Assembly (NCBI RefSeq): GCF_016918935.1
Contig: NZ_JAFFOB010000012.1
Coordinates: 62,001 to 126,000, forward strand
Source of the DNA: Roseitranquillus sediminis
GTDB taxonomy: Bacteria; Pseudomonadota; Alphaproteobacteria; Rhodobacterales; Rhodobacteraceae
Direction: 5' to 3'
Length of the DNA stretch: 64,000 bases
Below are positions 1 to 10,098 of the stretch, one piece after another (the first letter of the stretch is position 1; every line of letters starts with the position of its first letter). The notes beneath the pieces are model-generated. The model worked only from the letters and a program-made list of their open reading frames with translations. It made no database searches and had not been told where the DNA came from. Made by a program: the position numbers and the translations under genes.

Positions 1-779
1 GCGTCGAAGAGGACACGCGCTATCATCGCTGTCGCGGCCACCTTGGGCGCGGTCGCGAAGAACGCGGTGACGGGCGTGGGCGAACCCTCGTACACGTCGG
101 GGGTCCACATGTGGAACGGCGCCGCCGATATCTTGAACGCCATGCCCGCCGCGACGAAGACGAGGCCGAAGAGCAGGCCCAGCGGGATGCGACCGGCGCC
201 GGCCGCCTCGATGATGCCGGGGAACAGCGTCGTCCCGGCGAAGCCGTAGGTCAGCGATGCGCCGTAGAGCAGCAGGCCAGAGGACAGCGAGCCCAGCACG
301 AAGTACTTCAGCCCCGCCTCGGTCGAGCGGATGCTGTCGCGGCGCAGGGCGGCGATCACGTAGACCGAAAGCGACTGCAGCTCGAGTCCCATGTAGAGCG
401 CCATCAGGTCCCCGGCCGAGACCATGACCATCATGCCCACGGACGCCAGCGCCACGAGCAGCGGGTACTCGAACCGCAAGAGCCCGCGCCGCGCCATGTA
501 TCCCTCGCTCATCAGGAGGATGGCGGCGGCCGAGAAGAGCGTCACCGCTTTCGCGAAGCGGGCGAAGGCGTCGTCAATGATCATCCCGCCGAAGGCGATG
601 TGCGTCTCGCCCGTGGAGAAGGCGACCCAGAGGCCGCAGATGGCGAGGAGCGCCGACGTGATCCAGACGAGAGCGGGCCCGAGCTTGTCCTTGCCGGTGT
701 AGACCGCCACCAGAAGCGCGCCCATCACGTAGACCGAGATGACGATTTCCGGCAGGATGACGGAGAGGTTGTAACTCAT
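1..779 (-). CDS. nuoN: NADH-quinone oxidoreductase subunit N (3' end outside window)
   Basis: This is a proton-pumping, antiporter-like membrane subunit of complex I. The reading frame opens with ATG at 779 and continues to the window edge without a stop, so only the N-terminal part (about 259 residues) is visible. It is strongly hydrophobic with many membrane helices, and carries the family segment containing [21 protein letters not shown] (split across residues near 225-245). The start codon overlaps the nuoM stop as ATGA, so translation is probably coupled. Its place as the last gene after nuoL and nuoM matches the standard nuo order, which makes the assignment secure despite truncation. 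Confidence 0.93.
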   Translation of the reverse strand, partial: MSYNLSVILPEIVISVYVMGALLVAVYTGKDKLGPALVWITSALLAICGLWVAFSTGETHIAFGGMIIDDAFARFAKAVTLFSAAAILLMSEGYMARRGLLRFEYPLLVALASVGMMVMVSAGDLMALYMGLELQSLSVYVIAALRRDSIRSTEAGLKYFVLGSLSSGLLLYGASLTYGFAGTTLFPGIIEAAGAGRIPLGLLFGLVFVAAGMAFKISAAPFHMWTPDVYEGSPTPVTAFFATAPKVAATAMIARVLFD

Positions 780-2326
780 TGCTGTTCCACGTTCTGCGCC
801 AGAACCGGATCTCCGGCCTCAAGCTGTGCGGTGCGGACGTCCTCGACCAGGTCGGACACGGTCGGGCCGATGATGTCGGTGACGAGGCTGGGATAGACGC
901 CGAGCAGGATCGTCATGGCGACGAGCGGCGCGAAGATCGCCTTTTCCCGCCGGTCCATGTCGGTGATCGACTTCAGGCTCTCGCGGATCAGGTCGCCCAT
1001 CACCACCCGGCGATAGAGCCAGAGCGCGTAGCCCGCCGACAGGATCACGCCGGTCGCCGCGACGGTCGCGACCCAGGTGTTGACTTGGAAGACGCCCATC
1101 AGCGACAGGAACTCGCCCACGAAGCCGCTGGTCCCCGGCAGGCCCACGTTGGCCATCGTGAACAGCATGAAGACCGCCGCATAGGCCGGCATCCGGTTCA
1201 CCAGCCCGCCATAGGCGTCGATCTGGCGCGTGTGCATCCGGTCGTAGATCACGCCCACGCAGAGGAAGAGCGCGCCCGAGACGAAGCCGTGGCTCAGCAT
1301 CAGGAAGATCGCGCCGTCGATCCCCTGCTGGTTCGCTGCGAAGATGCCCGCGGTCACGAAGCCCATGTGCGCGACCGAGGAATAGGCGATCAGCTTCTTC
1401 ATGTCCTCCTGCATCAGCGCGACGAGCGAGGTGTAGACCACCGCGATCGCGCTCAGCCAGAGGACTAGCGGCGCTAGCAGCTCGGACGCCACCGGAAACA
1501 TCGGCAGGCTGAACCGCAGGAAACCGTAGCCGCCCATCTTCAGGAGGATCGCCGCCAGCACCACCGAGCCTGCCGTCGGCGCCTGCACGTGCGCGTCCGG
1601 CAGCCAGGTGTGCACCGGCCACATCGGCATCTTGACCGCGAACGAGGCGAAGAAGGCGAGCCAGAGCAGCGTCTGGAATCCGCCAGCCAGCTCCAGGCCC
1701 AGGAAGGGGATAGCGACCGACGGGAAGTCGTGCTCCATCAGCAGCACGATGTCCGTCGTGCCCGCGTTCACCGCCATTGCGATGATCGCGACCAGCATGA
1801 AGACCGAGCCAAGGAAGGTGTAGAGGAAGAACTTGAACGCCGCATAGATCCGCTGCGCCCCGCCCCAGATCCCGATGATCAGGAACATCGGGATCAGGCC
1901 CGCCTCGAAGAAGAAGTAGAAGAGCACGAGGTCCAGCGCGCAGAAGACGCCGAGCATCAGAGTCTCGAGCACCAGGAACGCGATCATGTACTCCTTGACG
2001 CGATCGGTGACGGTCCAACACGCTGCGATCACCAGCGGCATCAGGAACGTGGTCAGCATGACGAAGAGCACGCTGATCCCGTCGACGCCCATCTTGTAGG
2101 TCAGGCCCAGCAGCCAGGGATGCTCCTCCACGAACTGGAAGCCGGTGTCGTTCGGGTCGAACTGGAACAGCACGGCGAGCGAGACGAGGAAAGTCGCCGT
2201 CGTCGCGATTAGCGACAGCCACTTGGCATTGCGCTGCGCCGCCGCGTCGTCGCCGCGCAGGAAGAGCGCGAGGATCGCCGCCGCGACCAGCGGCAGGAAG
2301 GTGACGATGGACAGCAGGTTCTCCAT
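776..2326 (-). CDS. nuoM: NADH-quinone oxidoreductase subunit M
   Basis: This is a 516-residue antiporter-like proton channel subunit of complex I with about 14 membrane helices. The conserved segment [20 protein letters not shown] lies in the middle of the protein, and a glutamate in the early part of the chain (MGVDGIS...) fits NuoM. A longer frame extends upstream to 2623, but that part lies inside nuoL and is arginine-rich. The ATG at 2326 gives the family N-terminus [10 protein letters not shown] and overlaps the nuoL stop by one base (TGATG). The 3' end overlaps nuoN by four bases, so nuoL, nuoM and nuoN form one translationally coupled unit. Confidence 0.95.
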   Translation of the reverse strand: MENLLSIVTFLPLVAAAILALFLRGDDAAAQRNAKWLSLIATTATFLVSLAVLFQFDPNDTGFQFVEEHPWLLGLTYKMGVDGISVLFVMLTTFLMPLVIAACWTVTDRVKEYMIAFLVLETLMLGVFCALDLVLFYFFFEAGLIPMFLIIGIWGGAQRIYAAFKFFLYTFLGSVFMLVAIIAMAVNAGTTDIVLLMEHDFPSVAIPFLGLELAGGFQTLLWLAFFASFAVKMPMWPVHTWLPDAHVQAPTAGSVVLAAILLKMGGYGFLRFSLPMFPVASELLAPLVLWLSAIAVVYTSLVALMQEDMKKLIAYSSVAHMGFVTAGIFAANQQGIDGAIFLMLSHGFVSGALFLCVGVIYDRMHTRQIDAYGGLVNRMPAYAAVFMLFTMANVGLPGTSGFVGEFLSLMGVFQVNTWVATVAATGVILSAGYALWLYRRVVMGDLIRESLKSITDMDRREKAIFAPLVAMTILLGVYPSLVTDIIGPTVSDLVEDVRTAQLEAGDPVLAQNVEQQ

Positions 2327-4461
2327 CACCGCGCTCCGCCGAAGAGGGTCATCCAGGTGATGAGCACCGCCACCCCGATCACCATCGCGAAGGCGTAGTG
2401 GAAGAGGTAGCCGGATTGAACCCGCCCCGCGAGCCGGGTGAAGTAGGGCACGATCCCCATGGCGAGGCCATTGATCCCGCCGTCGATCACCGTGCCGTCG
2501 CCGCGCTTCCACAGGAACCGGCCGAGGCCCTTTGCGCCGCGCACGAAGGTCGCGTCGTAGATCTCGTCGAAGTACCACTTGTTGAGCAGGAACCGGTAGA
2601 GCGGCGGCTGCGTCGCGGCCCACGCGGACGGCAGCTCGGGCCGACGGATGTACATCGCCAAGGCGAGCCCGAGGCCGAGCAGCATCGCCACGAAGGCCGA
2701 AACCTTGACCCAGACCGGCGCATGGTGCGCCTCGTCCATCACGTGGTTGTCGGGCGCCATGTAGATCGCCCCCTCGCCCGGCAGGGCGGCGACGGCGGCG
2801 GTCTCGTGCGCCTCCTCGCCCTCGGCCACCGGCTCGGTCAGCGCCTCGGCCGCCTCCTCGCCGTGGCCCTCGGTCGCTTCCTCGACCGCGGCGCCGAGCC
2901 CTTCCTCGACCTCCGCATGCGCCTCGGTCGGAATGCCGAAGAACGCCGCGACGCGCGCATGCTCGCCGAAGAACGGGCCGAACCAGATCATGCCCGCCAA
3001 GACAGCACCGAGCGACAGGACGCCCAGCGGCGCCAGCATCGTCATCGGGCTCTCGTGCGCGTGGTCGTGCACCTTCTTCGGACCGCGCGGCGTGCCGAAG
3101 AAGGTCATGAAGATCAGCCGCCAGGAATAGAACGACGTCATCGCCGCCGAGACCACCAGCGCCCAGAAGGCGTAGGTGCCGACCCCGGTATGGGCGCCCC
3201 AGGCGCTCTCGATGATCGCGTCCTTGGACAGGAACCCGGCGAAGCCGATGTGGGTCAGCGGGATGCCGACGCCGGTGATCGCTAGCGTGCCGATCATCAT
3301 CGCCCAGAAGGTGTAGGGGATCTTGCGCCTCAACCCGCCGTAATAGCGCATGTCCTGCTGGTGGTGCATCGCATGGATCACCGAGCCCGCGCCGAGGAAC
3401 AGGAGCGCCTTGAAGAAGGCGTGGGTGAAGAGGTGGAACATGGCGGCGGAATAGACCCCGACGCCCGCCGCCACGAACATGTAGCCGAGCTGCGAGCAGG
3501 TCGAGTAGGCGATCACCCGCTTGATGTCGTTCTGCACGAGACCCACGGTCGCGGCGAAGAACGCCGTCGAGGCGCCTATGATGACGACGAAGGTCTTGGC
3601 GTCCGGCGCGAACTCGAAGATCGGTGACATGCGGCAGACGAGGAACACGCCCGCCGTCACCATCGTCGCGGCGTGGATCAGCGCCGAAACCGGCGTCGGG
3701 CCCTCCATCGCGTCAGGGAGCCAGGTGTGCAGGAAGAGCTGCGCCGACTTGCCCATCGCCCCGACGAAGAGCAGGAGCGCGACGATCTCGACCGCCTCGA
3801 AGCTCATCCCGAGGAAAACGAGCTCCTGCGTCGCGAGCTCGGGGACCGCAGCGAAGATCGTGTCAAGGTTGATCGAGTCGACCAGCAGGAACAGCGCGAA
3901 GATACCCAGCAGGAAACCGAAGTCCCCGACGCGGTTGACGACGAACGCCTTGATCGCCGCCGCGTTGGCGCTGGGCTTGCGGAAGTAGAAGCCGATCAGC
4001 AGGTAGCTCGCGAGGCCCACGCCCTCCCAGCCGAAGAAGAGCTGCAGCAGGTTGTCCGCCGTCACCAGCATCAGCATCGCGAAGGTGAAGAACGAAAGGT
4101 ATGCGAAGAAGCGCGGGCGATAGCTCTCGCCCTCGCGGAAGTTCTCGTCGTGCGCCATGTAGCCGAAGCTGTAGAGGTGCACGAGCGCCGAGACGGTGGT
4201 GATGACGATCAGCATGATCGCGGTCAGCCGGTCGAGCCGGATTGCCCAGTCGGTCGAGAGCGAGCCGCTCTCGATCCAGCGCAGGATCTCGATCTGCCGC
4301 GTCTCGCCTTCGAAGCCGAAGAAGACGATCCACGACAGCAGGCAGGCGAGGCCCAGTAGGCCGGTCGCCGTCCATTGCGCCGCCGCTTCGCCGATCAGGC
4401 GCCAGCCGAAGCCGCAGATGAGCGCGCCCACGAGCGGCGCGAAGAGGATGATCGTCTCCAC
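2326..4461 (-). CDS. nuoL: NADH-quinone oxidoreductase subunit L
   Basis: This is the 711-residue distal antiporter-like subunit of complex I, which carries the long lateral helix at its C-terminus. The conserved [20 protein letters not shown] region sits near residue 245. The start is GTG at 4461, four bases after the nuoK stop; no nearby ATG gives the usual [10 protein letters not shown]-type N-terminus. Roughly residues 510-570 form a Glu/Ala-rich, non-membrane insert between transmembrane segments, making the protein about 100 residues longer than E. coli NuoL. The fold either side of the insert looks intact, so I read it as a surface loop, not a frameshift. Confidence 0.95.
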   Translation of the reverse strand: METIILFAPLVGALICGFGWRLIGEAAAQWTATGLLGLACLLSWIVFFGFEGETRQIEILRWIESGSLSTDWAIRLDRLTAIMLIVITTVSALVHLYSFGYMAHDENFREGESYRPRFFAYLSFFTFAMLMLVTADNLLQLFFGWEGVGLASYLLIGFYFRKPSANAAAIKAFVVNRVGDFGFLLGIFALFLLVDSINLDTIFAAVPELATQELVFLGMSFEAVEIVALLLFVGAMGKSAQLFLHTWLPDAMEGPTPVSALIHAATMVTAGVFLVCRMSPIFEFAPDAKTFVVIIGASTAFFAATVGLVQNDIKRVIAYSTCSQLGYMFVAAGVGVYSAAMFHLFTHAFFKALLFLGAGSVIHAMHHQQDMRYYGGLRRKIPYTFWAMMIGTLAITGVGIPLTHIGFAGFLSKDAIIESAWGAHTGVGTYAFWALVVSAAMTSFYSWRLIFMTFFGTPRGPKKVHDHAHESPMTMLAPLGVLSLGAVLAGMIWFGPFFGEHARVAAFFGIPTEAHAEVEEGLGAAVEEATEGHGEEAAEALTEPVAEGEEAHETAAVAALPGEGAIYMAPDNHVMDEAHHAPVWVKVSAFVAMLLGLGLALAMYIRRPELPSAWAATQPPLYRFLLNKWYFDEIYDATFVRGAKGLGRFLWKRGDGTVIDGGINGLAMGIVPYFTRLAGRVQSGYLFHYAFAMVIGVAVLITWMTLFGGAR

Positions 4462-4465
4462 CGCC

Positions 4466-4777
4466 TCAGCCCTTCATTACGTTGACGTCTTCGACGTCGA
4501 TGGTGCCGCGGTTGCGGAAGAAGCAGACGAGGATCGCCAACCCGATTGCCGCCTCGGCTGCGGCCACCGTCAGCACGAAGAGCGTGAAGACCTGCCCGAC
4601 GAGGTCGCCCAGATAGGCCGAGAAGGCCACGAAGTTGATGTTGACCGCCAGCAGGATCAACTCGATCGACATCAGGATGATGATGACGTTCTTGCGGTTC
4701 AGGAACAGTCCGAAGATGCCGATGACGAACAGGGCCGCGGCGACGGACAGGTAGTGCTCGATCCCGATGGCGGTCAT
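4466..4777 (-). CDS. nuoK: NADH-quinone oxidoreductase subunit K
   Basis: This is a 103-residue, three-helix membrane subunit of complex I that sits between NuoJ and the antiporter subunits. The sequence shows the typical N-terminus [20 protein letters not shown] and the conserved acidic residues within membrane helices ([10 protein letters not shown] and AEAAIGLAI). Length matches the family (about 100). It starts at ATG 4777, four bases after the end of a tiny 24-codon frame and ends four bases before the GTG of nuoL, so it lies in a continuous translation chain. Confidence 0.95.
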   Translation of the reverse strand: MTAIGIEHYLSVAAALFVIGIFGLFLNRKNVIIILMSIELILLAVNINFVAFSAYLGDLVGQVFTLFVLTVAAAEAAIGLAILVCFFRNRGTIDVEDVNVMKG

Positions 4778-4781
4778 GGGA

Positions 4782-4856
4782 TCAGACGTAGCCCCAGCCG
4801 AAGACGATGATGAGGACCACGACGATCGCTACGATGATCAGTGTATTGCGCGACAT
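4782..4856 (-). CDS. 24-residue putative single-helix membrane peptide between nuoJ and nuoK
   Basis: A complete frame encodes [19 protein letters not shown] followed by GWGYV, then TGA. It begins with ATG at 4856 behind a good ribosome binding site (AGGAAG, 5-6 bases upstream of the start) and stops four bases before nuoK. The peptide has a short positively charged start, one run of about 16 aliphatic residues long enough to cross a membrane, and an aromatic C-terminal tail, which is the look of a small membrane subunit or assembly peptide. I do not recognise a named family. Position, spacing and ribosome binding site argue that it is translated; function is unknown. Confidence 0.6.
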   Translation of the reverse strand: MSRNTLIIVAIVVVLIIVFGWGYV

Positions 4857-4895
4857 GGCACTTCCTTTCTGCCCGCGTGCGGGCGGTGATCCCGG

Positions 4896-5510
4896 TCAGA
4901 GGCCCTGACCCGGCTTGACGTCCTTGAGTTCCATCGACTTGGCCGGGTCGCGGTAGATCTGCGCCAGGATGTCCTGCCGCTTGACGTTCGTCCGGTGGCG
5001 CAGGGTCAGCACGATGGCGCCGATCATCGCGACCAGCAGGATCAGCCCGGCGAGCTGGAACAGGATCAGGTAGCGGTCGTAGAGCAGCATGCCGAGCGCG
5101 GATGTGTTCTGCAGCTCGACCGCCACCGGCGCGGTCGCCCGAAGCCGCGCCTCGACCCCCTCGCTGAAGGTCCAGGAGCCGAACGCGATCGCCAACTGCA
5201 TCAGAACCACGAGCCCGATCAGCAGGCCGATCGGCAGGTAGCGTGTCATGCCGGCCCTGAGCTCGGTGAAGTCGACGTCGAGCATCATCACTACGAAGAG
5301 GAACAGAACGGCGACGGCGCCGACATAGACGATGACCAGCAGCAGCGCGACGAACTCGGCCCCTACCAAAATGAAGAGGCCGGCCGAGCTCAGGAACGCC
5401 AGGATCAGCCAGAGCACCGAGTGCACCGGATTCCGCGCGATCACGGTGAAAAGCCCGCCTGCCAGCGTGCAGAAGGCGAAGAGGTAGAAGGCGAAGGCGA
5501 AGAACGTCAT
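4896..5510 (-). CDS. nuoJ: NADH-quinone oxidoreductase subunit J
   Basis: This is a 204-residue membrane subunit of complex I containing the helix with a pi-bulge region linked to conformational coupling. The N-terminus [19 protein letters not shown] and the segment [20 protein letters not shown] followed by a glutamate-containing helix ([20 protein letters not shown]) are characteristic. The frame is open further upstream to 5687 but that part is arginine/serine rich and overlaps nuoI, so ATG 5510 is preferred. A non-membrane C-terminal tail ending near KDVKPGQGL faces the cytoplasm. nuoI ends 31 bases upstream. Confidence 0.95.
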   Translation of the reverse strand: MTFFAFAFYLFAFCTLAGGLFTVIARNPVHSVLWLILAFLSSAGLFILVGAEFVALLLVIVYVGAVAVLFLFVVMMLDVDFTELRAGMTRYLPIGLLIGLVVLMQLAIAFGSWTFSEGVEARLRATAPVAVELQNTSALGMLLYDRYLILFQLAGLILLVAMIGAIVLTLRHRTNVKRQDILAQIYRDPAKSMELKDVKPGQGL

Positions 5511-5541
5511 GCCCACTCCTCCCGGATATCGGCCGCTCGTC

Positions 5542-6036
5542 TCATCGGTAGGGCGCGTCCAGCTCGATATTGCGCGCGATCTCCGCCTCCCAGCGATCGC
5601 CGTTCTCCAGCAGCTTCTCCTTGTTGTAGTAGAGCTCCTCGCGCGTCTCGGTCGAGAACTCGAAATTCGGCCCCTCGACGATGGCATCGACCGGGCACGC
5701 TTCCTGGCAGAAGCCGCAATAGATGCACTTCGTCATGTCAATGTCGTAGCGCGTGGTGCGGCGGCTGCCGTCCTCCCGCGGCTCGGCGTCGATGGTGATC
5801 GCCTGCGCCGGGCAGATCGCCTCGCAGAGCTTGCAGGCAATGCATCGCTCCTCGCCGTTCGGGTAGCGGCGCAGCGCGTGCTCGCCGCGAAAGCGCGGGC
5901 TGAGCGGACCCTTCTCGTGCGGGTAGTTCACCGTCGCCTTGGGGCGGAAGAAGTACTTCATGCCCAGCCCGAAGCCCTTGATGAAGTCCGCGAGCAGGAA
6001 GTACTTCGCCGCCCGGCCGTAGTCGATTGCAGCCAT
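5542..6036 (-). CDS. nuoI: NADH-quinone oxidoreductase subunit I (two 4Fe-4S clusters)
   Basis: This is a 164-residue peripheral subunit that carries clusters N6a and N6b and passes electrons from NuoG to NuoB. Two classical ferredoxin motifs are visible, [12 protein letters not shown] near residues 65-76 and [12 protein letters not shown] near residues 104-115. Length matches alphaproteobacterial NuoI. It begins at ATG 6036 three bases after the nuoH stop, in the conserved H-I-J order. Confidence 0.97.
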   Translation of the reverse strand: MAAIDYGRAAKYFLLADFIKGFGLGMKYFFRPKATVNYPHEKGPLSPRFRGEHALRRYPNGEERCIACKLCEAICPAQAITIDAEPREDGSRRTTRYDIDMTKCIYCGFCQEACPVDAIVEGPNFEFSTETREELYYNKEKLLENGDRWEAEIARNIELDAPYR

Positions 6037-6039
6037 GGA

Positions 6040-7077
6040 TCAGCCTCCCACCGCCCAGCGTGCGTAGAAGCCGCCGAGCAGTTCGAAATGGGCGAGGAAC
6101 GCGACCAACACGACCCAGGCGAGGCTGAACGGCAGGAACACCTTCCAGCCCAGCCGCATCAGCTGATCGTAGCGGTAGCGCGGCACGATGGCCTTCACCA
6201 TCGAGATGATGAAGAACATCACGAGGATCTTGAGGAACATCCAGAACATGCCGTCCGGCAGGAACGGCACCGGGCTGAGCCAGCCGCCGAAGAAGATGAC
6301 CGAGATCAGGGCGCACATGAAGACGAGCGCCGCGTACTCGCCGATCATGAAGAGCAGGAAGGGCGTCGAGGAGTATTCCACCTGATAGCCCGCCACCAGC
6401 TCCGACTCCGCCTCCGGCAGGTCGAACGGCGCGCGGTTCGTCTCGGCGAGCGCGCTGACGAAGAACAGCACAACCATCGGCAGATGCGGCAGCCAATACC
6501 AGTGCAGCAGTCCCAGCGGCCCCTCCTGCGCCAGCACGATCATGCTGAGGTTGAGCGAGCCGGTGGAGATGATGACCCCGATCAGGATCAGCCCGATCGA
6601 GACCTCGTACGAGATCATTTGCGCCGCCGAGCGCAGCGAGCCCAGGAACGGATACTTCGAGTTCGACGCCCATCCACCCATGATCACGCCGTAGACCTCG
6701 AGCGACGAGATCGCGAAGATGTAGAGGAGCGCCACGTTGAGGTCGGCCAGCACCATCCCCGGCCCGAACGGGATCACCGCCCAGAGCATGATCGCCAGCA
6801 CGAACGACGCCATCGGCGCCAGGAAGTAGACCACCCTGTCGGCGCCCGCCGGAACGACGATCTCCTTCAGCGCGTACTTGAAGAAGTCCGCGAAGCTCTG
6901 CAGCAGGCCGAAGAGGCCTACCACGTTCGGCCCCTTTCGCATCTGCACGGCCGCCCAGATCTTGCGGTCGGCGTAGAGCAGAACCGCAAGGCTCATCAGC
7001 AGCAGCACGACCAGCAGCAGACTCTGCGCCAGGATGACGAGGGCGATGCCGGTGCTTGTGGTCAGGAATTCGCTCAT
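6040..7077 (-). CDS. nuoH: NADH-quinone oxidoreductase subunit H
   Basis: This is a 345-residue membrane subunit that forms much of the quinone chamber where the peripheral and membrane arms meet. Hallmarks include the loop [20 protein letters not shown] and the acidic loop [20 protein letters not shown]. Two starts are possible: ATG 7077 (MSEFLTT...) and an upstream GTG at 7107 that would add ten residues. I chose the ATG because it gives the expected length and a hydrophobic first helix soon after the start. About 110 bases without a convincing gene separate it from nuoG. Confidence 0.95.
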   Translation of the reverse strand: MSEFLTTSTGIALVILAQSLLLVVLLLMSLAVLLYADRKIWAAVQMRKGPNVVGLFGLLQSFADFFKYALKEIVVPAGADRVVYFLAPMASFVLAIMLWAVIPFGPGMVLADLNVALLYIFAISSLEVYGVIMGGWASNSKYPFLGSLRSAAQMISYEVSIGLILIGVIISTGSLNLSMIVLAQEGPLGLLHWYWLPHLPMVVLFFVSALAETNRAPFDLPEAESELVAGYQVEYSSTPFLLFMIGEYAALVFMCALISVIFFGGWLSPVPFLPDGMFWMFLKILVMFFIISMVKAIVPRYRYDQLMRLGWKVFLPFSLAWVVLVAFLAHFELLGGFYARWAVGG

Positions 7078-7187
7078 CGTCTGGTCACCGTCGGTTGTGA
7101 GGCGCACCGGCCGCGTCGGCAGTCCGGTCTAAACATGATCCGCACCCGGAACGCTAGCCCCCCGCCGCTATTTCCGCGCTTCAGCGG

Positions 7188-9209
7188 CTATTCCGCGGCC
7201 ATCGGCGGCTGCCGCCGTGCCTGCGCCAGCGCGGAGAGTTCGGCCATCAACTCCGACGCCCGCATGATCGGGTTGACCAAGTAGTGGTCCACCACGACGC
7301 GCCCGAAGCTTCCCTCGCCGACCTGCCCCTCCGGCAGCGCCTGCCACTCGTTCTCCGGCACCTCGTCGATCATTGTCAGGTGCGGGTGCGCGCCGGTGAG
7401 CGCGCGGCGCAGCTGGGCCAGGCTGTCGTAGGGCAGCGCCGCGCCCAGCTCGCCCGAGAGCGCGCGCAGGATTGCCCAGTTTTCCTTGGCCTCGCCCGGC
7501 GGGAAGGACGCGCGCAGCGCCAGCTGCGGCCGACCCTCGGTGTTGACGAAGAGGCCCTGCTCCTCCGTCCAGGCCGCGCCGGGCAGGATCACGTCGGCGC
7601 GATGGGCGCCACGGTCCCCGTGGCTGCCCTGGTAGATCACGAAGGCGCCGGGGGTGATCTCGCCCTCGTCCGCGCCCAGGTTGTAGATGACGTCGGCGCC
7701 GTCCAGCGCCGCCTCGGCGCCACCTTCGGTGGTGCAGCCCACATCCATCGCGCCGACCCGGCCCGCGGCAGTGTGCAGCACCAGGAGGCCCGAGTCCGTC
7801 CGCCGCGCCAGCTCCATCGCCTGCGCCAGCACCGCCTCGCCATCGTCGCCCACCAACGCGGCCATCCCGATAACGACGATCGACGGCACCTCGCGCACCC
7901 CGTCGTCGTCCCGCTCCAGGAGCGACGCGAGCGCCTTTCGGTCATGACCCACATTCCTGTGCTCGTAGGTCAGGTCCACAGGCTCGCCCACGTGCTCGAC
8001 AACTGCCCCGTGCAGCCACGCCTTGCGGACGCGGGCGTTCAGCACCGGCGCCTCCTGCCGCGGGTTCGTCCCGATCAGCATGATGTGGCGGGCGTGGTCG
8101 ATGTCCTCGATCGCGGCCGTCCCGGCATAGGCGCTGCGGTTCCCCGCCGGCAGCTTTGCACCGTCCATTCGGCATTCCACGACGCCGCCGCGCCCCTCGA
8201 CGAGCTGCTTCAGCGCGAACGCGGCCTCGACCGGCACCAGGTCGCCGACAAGGCCGGCGAGCTTCTGCGCCCCCGCGATCTTCCGCGCCGCCAGCCCCAG
8301 CGCCTCCGCCCATCCGGCGGGCCTCAGGCGGCCGTTCTCGCGCACGTAGGGCCGGTCCAGCCGCTGCCGCCTGAGCCCGTCCCAGACATAGCGCGAGCGG
8401 TCGCTCAGCCACTCCTCGTTGATGCCGTCGTGGTTGCGCGGCAGGATCCGCATCACCTCGCGGCCCTTGGTGTCGACCCGGATCGCGCTGCCGAGGCCGT
8501 CCATGACGTCGATCGTCTCGGTCTTCGAGAGCTCCCAGGGCCGCGCGGTGAAGCTGTAGGGCTTCGACGTCAGCGCCCCCACCGGGCAGAGGTCCACGAT
8601 GTTGCCCTGCATCTCGCTGTCGAGCGTCTGGCCGAGATAGGACGTGATCTCCGCATCCTCGCCCCGCCCCGTCTGCCCCAGCTCGGGCATCCCCGCGACC
8701 TCGGTGATGAAGCGCACACATCGGGTGCAGGAGATGCAGCGCGTCATGTGCGTCCCGACGAGCGGCCCGAGGTTCAGGTTCTCCACCGCCCGCTTCGGCT
8801 CGCGATAGCGGGAGAAGTCCACGCCGTAGGCCATCGCCTGGTCCTGCAGGTCGCACTCGCCGCCCTGGTCGCAGATCGGGCAGTCGAGCGGGTGGTTGAT
8901 GAGCAGGAACTCCATCACCCCCTCGCGCGCCTTCTTGACCATTGGAGAGTTCGTCCGCACCTGCGGCGGCGCGCCGTCGGGCCCCGGGCGCAGGTCGCGG
9001 ACCTGCATCGCGCAGGAGGCGGCAGGCTTCGGCGGGCCGCCCACGACCTCGACAAGGCACATTCTGCAGTTGCCGGCAATCGATAGACGCTCGTGATAGC
9101 AGAACCGCGGGATCTCGATCCCCGCCGCCTCGCAGGCCTGGATCAGCGTCATGGCCTGATCGACCTCGATCTCGCGCCCGTCGATGTTGATCTTGCGAAG
9201 TTCGCTCAT
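7188..9209 (-). CDS. nuoG: NADH-quinone oxidoreductase subunit G
   Basis: This is the 673-residue largest peripheral subunit of complex I, holding clusters N1b, N4 and N5. The N-terminal 2Fe-2S ferredoxin domain shows [16 protein letters not shown] plus a later Cys (residues about 37-66). The His-ligated N5 motif [14 protein letters not shown] follows near residue 106, and the N4 motif CISCTRC near 158 with [12 protein letters not shown] near 205. The rest is a molybdopterin-oxidoreductase-like domain, without the N7 cysteines found in some NuoG proteins. About 106 bases separate its start from the hypothetical gene upstream. Confidence 0.96.
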   Translation of the reverse strand: MSELRKINIDGREIEVDQAMTLIQACEAAGIEIPRFCYHERLSIAGNCRMCLVEVVGGPPKPAASCAMQVRDLRPGPDGAPPQVRTNSPMVKKAREGVMEFLLINHPLDCPICDQGGECDLQDQAMAYGVDFSRYREPKRAVENLNLGPLVGTHMTRCISCTRCVRFITEVAGMPELGQTGRGEDAEITSYLGQTLDSEMQGNIVDLCPVGALTSKPYSFTARPWELSKTETIDVMDGLGSAIRVDTKGREVMRILPRNHDGINEEWLSDRSRYVWDGLRRQRLDRPYVRENGRLRPAGWAEALGLAARKIAGAQKLAGLVGDLVPVEAAFALKQLVEGRGGVVECRMDGAKLPAGNRSAYAGTAAIEDIDHARHIMLIGTNPRQEAPVLNARVRKAWLHGAVVEHVGEPVDLTYEHRNVGHDRKALASLLERDDDGVREVPSIVVIGMAALVGDDGEAVLAQAMELARRTDSGLLVLHTAAGRVGAMDVGCTTEGGAEAALDGADVIYNLGADEGEITPGAFVIYQGSHGDRGAHRADVILPGAAWTEEQGLFVNTEGRPQLALRASFPPGEAKENWAILRALSGELGAALPYDSLAQLRRALTGAHPHLTMIDEVPENEWQALPEGQVGEGSFGRVVVDHYLVNPIMRASELMAELSALAQARRQPPMAAE

Positions 9210-9315
9210 GTCATCCTCCAGCGGGTCCGGCCCGCGCCGGATCCTCGGGAAACCCGCCCACTCTCGCCGCGGCCCGCCGCAATGGATGCGCCCGGCATGT
9301 GCGCGGCCTTTTCCG

Positions 9316-9633
9316 TCACTTCTGGTCCCGGTGCAACGGGCGTTCCGTCGCGCCGTCCGCGATCGTCCGCGGGTCGGGCCCCTCGGCCGCCTCCGCCTGC
9401 CGCATCTTCAGCTCGGCCGGCGTCTCGTGCCGCGCCGCCGCCAGCGCCTTTTCCACCCGCGGAATGCAGACGGTGCTGATGAGCGGAACGCTCAGCGCTG
9501 TGGACACGCCGATCTCCACCCAGTGCGGAAGGCCGAGGTCCAGCCACCGGAAGAGGTAGCTGAACGCCAGCACGCTGGGAAAGACGCAGGCCCAGATCAT
9601 CACGTTGAGCGCGATCGTCTCCATCCGCGACAT
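9316..9633 (-). CDS. hypothetical protein with two predicted membrane helices, nuo operon
   Basis: This is a 105-residue frame beginning [20 protein letters not shown]; an internal ATG at 9624 could also serve. Residues about 8-30 and 38-58 are hydrophobic enough for two membrane segments. The C-terminal 45 residues are charged and probably cytoplasmic. It starts three bases after the stop of the DUF3291-like gene, so the two are likely co-translated within the nuo transcript. I do not recognise the family. The intact frame, tight spacing and amphipathic layout support a real gene; a role in complex I is only suggested by location. Confidence 0.65.
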   Translation of the reverse strand: MSRMETIALNVMIWACVFPSVLAFSYLFRWLDLGLPHWVEIGVSTALSVPLISTVCIPRVEKALAAARHETPAELKMRQAEAAEGPDPRTIADGATERPLHRDQK

Positions 9634-9636
9634 CGC

Positions 9637-10098
9637 TCACGCCGCTCCCGCCTCGGTCCGGTTGCGCGACTGCCACGCGAAGTCGAAATCCTCCGGTCCC
9701 GCGCCGTCGGCCGCCAGCCGATCAAGCCGCGCCTTGCCCTCCGCTGGTGTCGGCCGATGCCCCGGCGCCACCGGCCAGATCACGTAGGTCGGCACGTCGA
9801 GCGGGACGAACCACTCCGCCCGCCGGCTCAGAAAGGCGCCATGAACCGCGCGGGTCACGAACGCCTCCAGGCTCTCCGCCGACTTCCAGACCGAGAGCGT
9901 CGCCGCCAGACGCGGACTGTCACCCAGCGGCGACCAGTCCCCATCCTCGTCCGGCAGGCGCCAGACGAAGCCAGGCGCGCGAGCGGCGGCCGCGTTCACG
10001 GCGTCGACCGCGCGCACGAACGGCGCGACCAGCGGGTCGTCCCAGTCAGCCCGGAGCAGGCCCCAGTTGAGATGCGCGATATGGCGCGCCGCCTTCAC
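9637..10098 (-). CDS. DUF3291-like protein, nuo operon
   Basis: This is a 153-residue soluble protein beginning (GTG) [20 protein letters not shown], followed by aromatic motifs such as [29 protein letters not shown] and [20 protein letters not shown]. This pattern resembles the DUF3291 family of dimeric alpha-beta barrel-like proteins, whose biochemical role is not established. The GTG at 10098 overlaps the nuoF stop as GTGA, which argues for translational coupling and decides the start over upstream in-frame codons lying inside nuoF. The placement between nuoF and nuoG is unusual for complex I operons in general. Confidence 0.75.
   Translation of the reverse strand: MKAARHIAHLNWGLLRADWDDPLVAPFVRAVDAVNAAAARAPGFVWRLPDEDGDWSPLGDSPRLAATLSVWKSAESLEAFVTRAVHGAFLSRRAEWFVPLDVPTYVIWPVAPGHRPTPAEGKARLDRLAADGAGPEDFDFAWQSRNRTEAGAA

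Noticed and set aside
2326-2623. 99-residue N-terminal extension of nuoM
   Set aside because: It lies entirely within nuoL in another frame and is arginine-rich; the ATG at 2326 gives the family start.
7284-9086. 600-residue open frame on the plus strand opposite nuoG
   Set aside because: It is an Arg/His/Ala-rich shadow typical of GC-rich DNA, lacks any motif and is exactly antisense to a well-defined gene.
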